A stretch of DNA of 64,000 bases from positions 25,761,896 to 25,825,895 of the forward strand of contig NC_052144.2 in the NCBI RefSeq assembly GCF_016086655.4, written 5' to 3'. Shown here in pieces: positions 63,401 through 64,000 of this stretch. Both the position numbers and the translations under genes were made by a program. Numbering within the stretch: position 1 is the stretch's first letter; the number at the start of each line of letters is the position of its first letter. The stretch comes from Lepeophtheirus salmonis. Taxonomy: Eukaryota; Arthropoda; Copepoda; Siphonostomatoida; Caligidae. The notes beneath the pieces were generated by a model. That model was not told where the DNA came from. It saw only the letters and a program-made list of their open reading frames with translations, and did not search any database.

Positions 63401-64000
63401 AAAAGGCTCTGAATGTGTTTTATCCCCGAAAACAAAAATTGAGAGTGCAAAAGGTTTAACCATGGCAAAAGTTACCACTACCTCAGACCCTCCCATCCCC
63501 CTCCCCTCATATGGCACTCAAAGTTTTCCGTATGAAGTAAAACTTTTTGTTATACGTCATTTAAAAAAAACTTATAGATAAAAAGTATGTGTATTATCAT
63601 ATAATGAATATCTTATTCTTTTACAAAAATTGTCAAGAGATTTTCCAAGGGCTTGCACTCTCACCGTCTTATATTGAAAGTAGAACTTCTATGATTTAGT
63701 AGTAAAAGGAATGGGAAAAAACTCACACACTTTCCCATTTGTTTTCAAAGAAAATACTATTTTTCAGTATCTTAATTTAAATACTACTGTATTTCAAATA
63801 TAATACAATCAATCACACATGGTTAAAAATCTACAACAACATCCTTATTCTAAAATTTTCATACCCAATTATGAAATAATGTTTTCATTTATTTATTTTG
63901 GAAAATAGTTAGAAGATAGTGGCAGAGAAAAAAGGAAACTTAATATTGAACTTTCAAAAAGAGAATCCCTTAAATTAAGATCTATTGGTTTCAATTCAAG
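60485..64000. other. Intergenic, AT-rich
   Basis: No gene recognised apart from the MITE at 61582-62267. Long stretches of low-complexity A/T with only very short ORFs. Confidence 0.55.
61582..62267. mobile_element. MITE with long (about 65-bp) terminal inverted repeats
   Basis: The left arm begins CCATAGAGATAAAATATGGT and runs to CACCGGCGATAG; the right arm, inverted, begins CATAGAGATAAAATACGGTG and runs to CATCGCCGGTAATTTAG. No transposase ORF lies between. Part of its left side is also found at 54805-54880. Flanking duplications were not identified. Confidence 0.65.

Overview
The window is AT-rich, intron-bearing animal DNA. Gene content (a trachealess/NPAS-type bHLH-PAS factor, a BTBD7-like double-BTB protein, a WDR1/AIP1 homologue) and the dense load of decayed Tc1/mariner and hAT elements suggest an arthropod, most likely a crustacean such as a caligid copepod (sea louse). 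The species is inferred from general character, not proven. No rRNA, tRNA or CRISPR array was recognised.

Layout. 1-1545: 5' flank or intron of the first gene, no confident exon. 1546-10580 (+): nine exons of a trachealess (trh) orthologue from the bHLH domain to the stop codon; the N-terminal exon was not found. 10581-31586: gene-poor, filled with transposon relics (Tc1/mariner at 16.4-22.4 kb and 24.9-25.8 kb, hAT-type elements at 11.6 and 13.4-14.1 kb) plus one decayed coding locus of unknown identity (26.6-28.1 kb). 31587-47368 (-): a BTBD7-like gene of nine coding exons, with one apparent single-base frameshift near 45.28 kb. Its 6.2-kb intron holds, on the opposite strand, a complete two-exon calmodulin-like gene (42385-43487) with only one canonical EF-hand loop. 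47.4-51.0 kb: intergenic. 51001-52845 (-): a complete, uninterrupted WDR1/AIP1 (flare) ORF. 52.8-64 kb: intergenic, with duplicated repeats, a hAT element nested in a larger hAT-like element, and a long-TIR MITE.

The four genes do not form a pathway in any obvious way. Two have known roles in epithelial tube formation or remodelling in other animals (trh in fly trachea and salivary duct; BTBD7 in mammalian branching morphogenesis), and WDR1 drives actin turnover; their proximity may be chance. Exon coordinates were read by hand from splice sites, reading phase and protein similarity, so boundaries need transcript confirmation. No clearly new system was found. The best leads are the nested degenerate calmodulin-like gene, the frameshift in the BTBD7-like gene, the unidentified decayed locus and several hAT-type elements with readable 8-bp target-site duplications.
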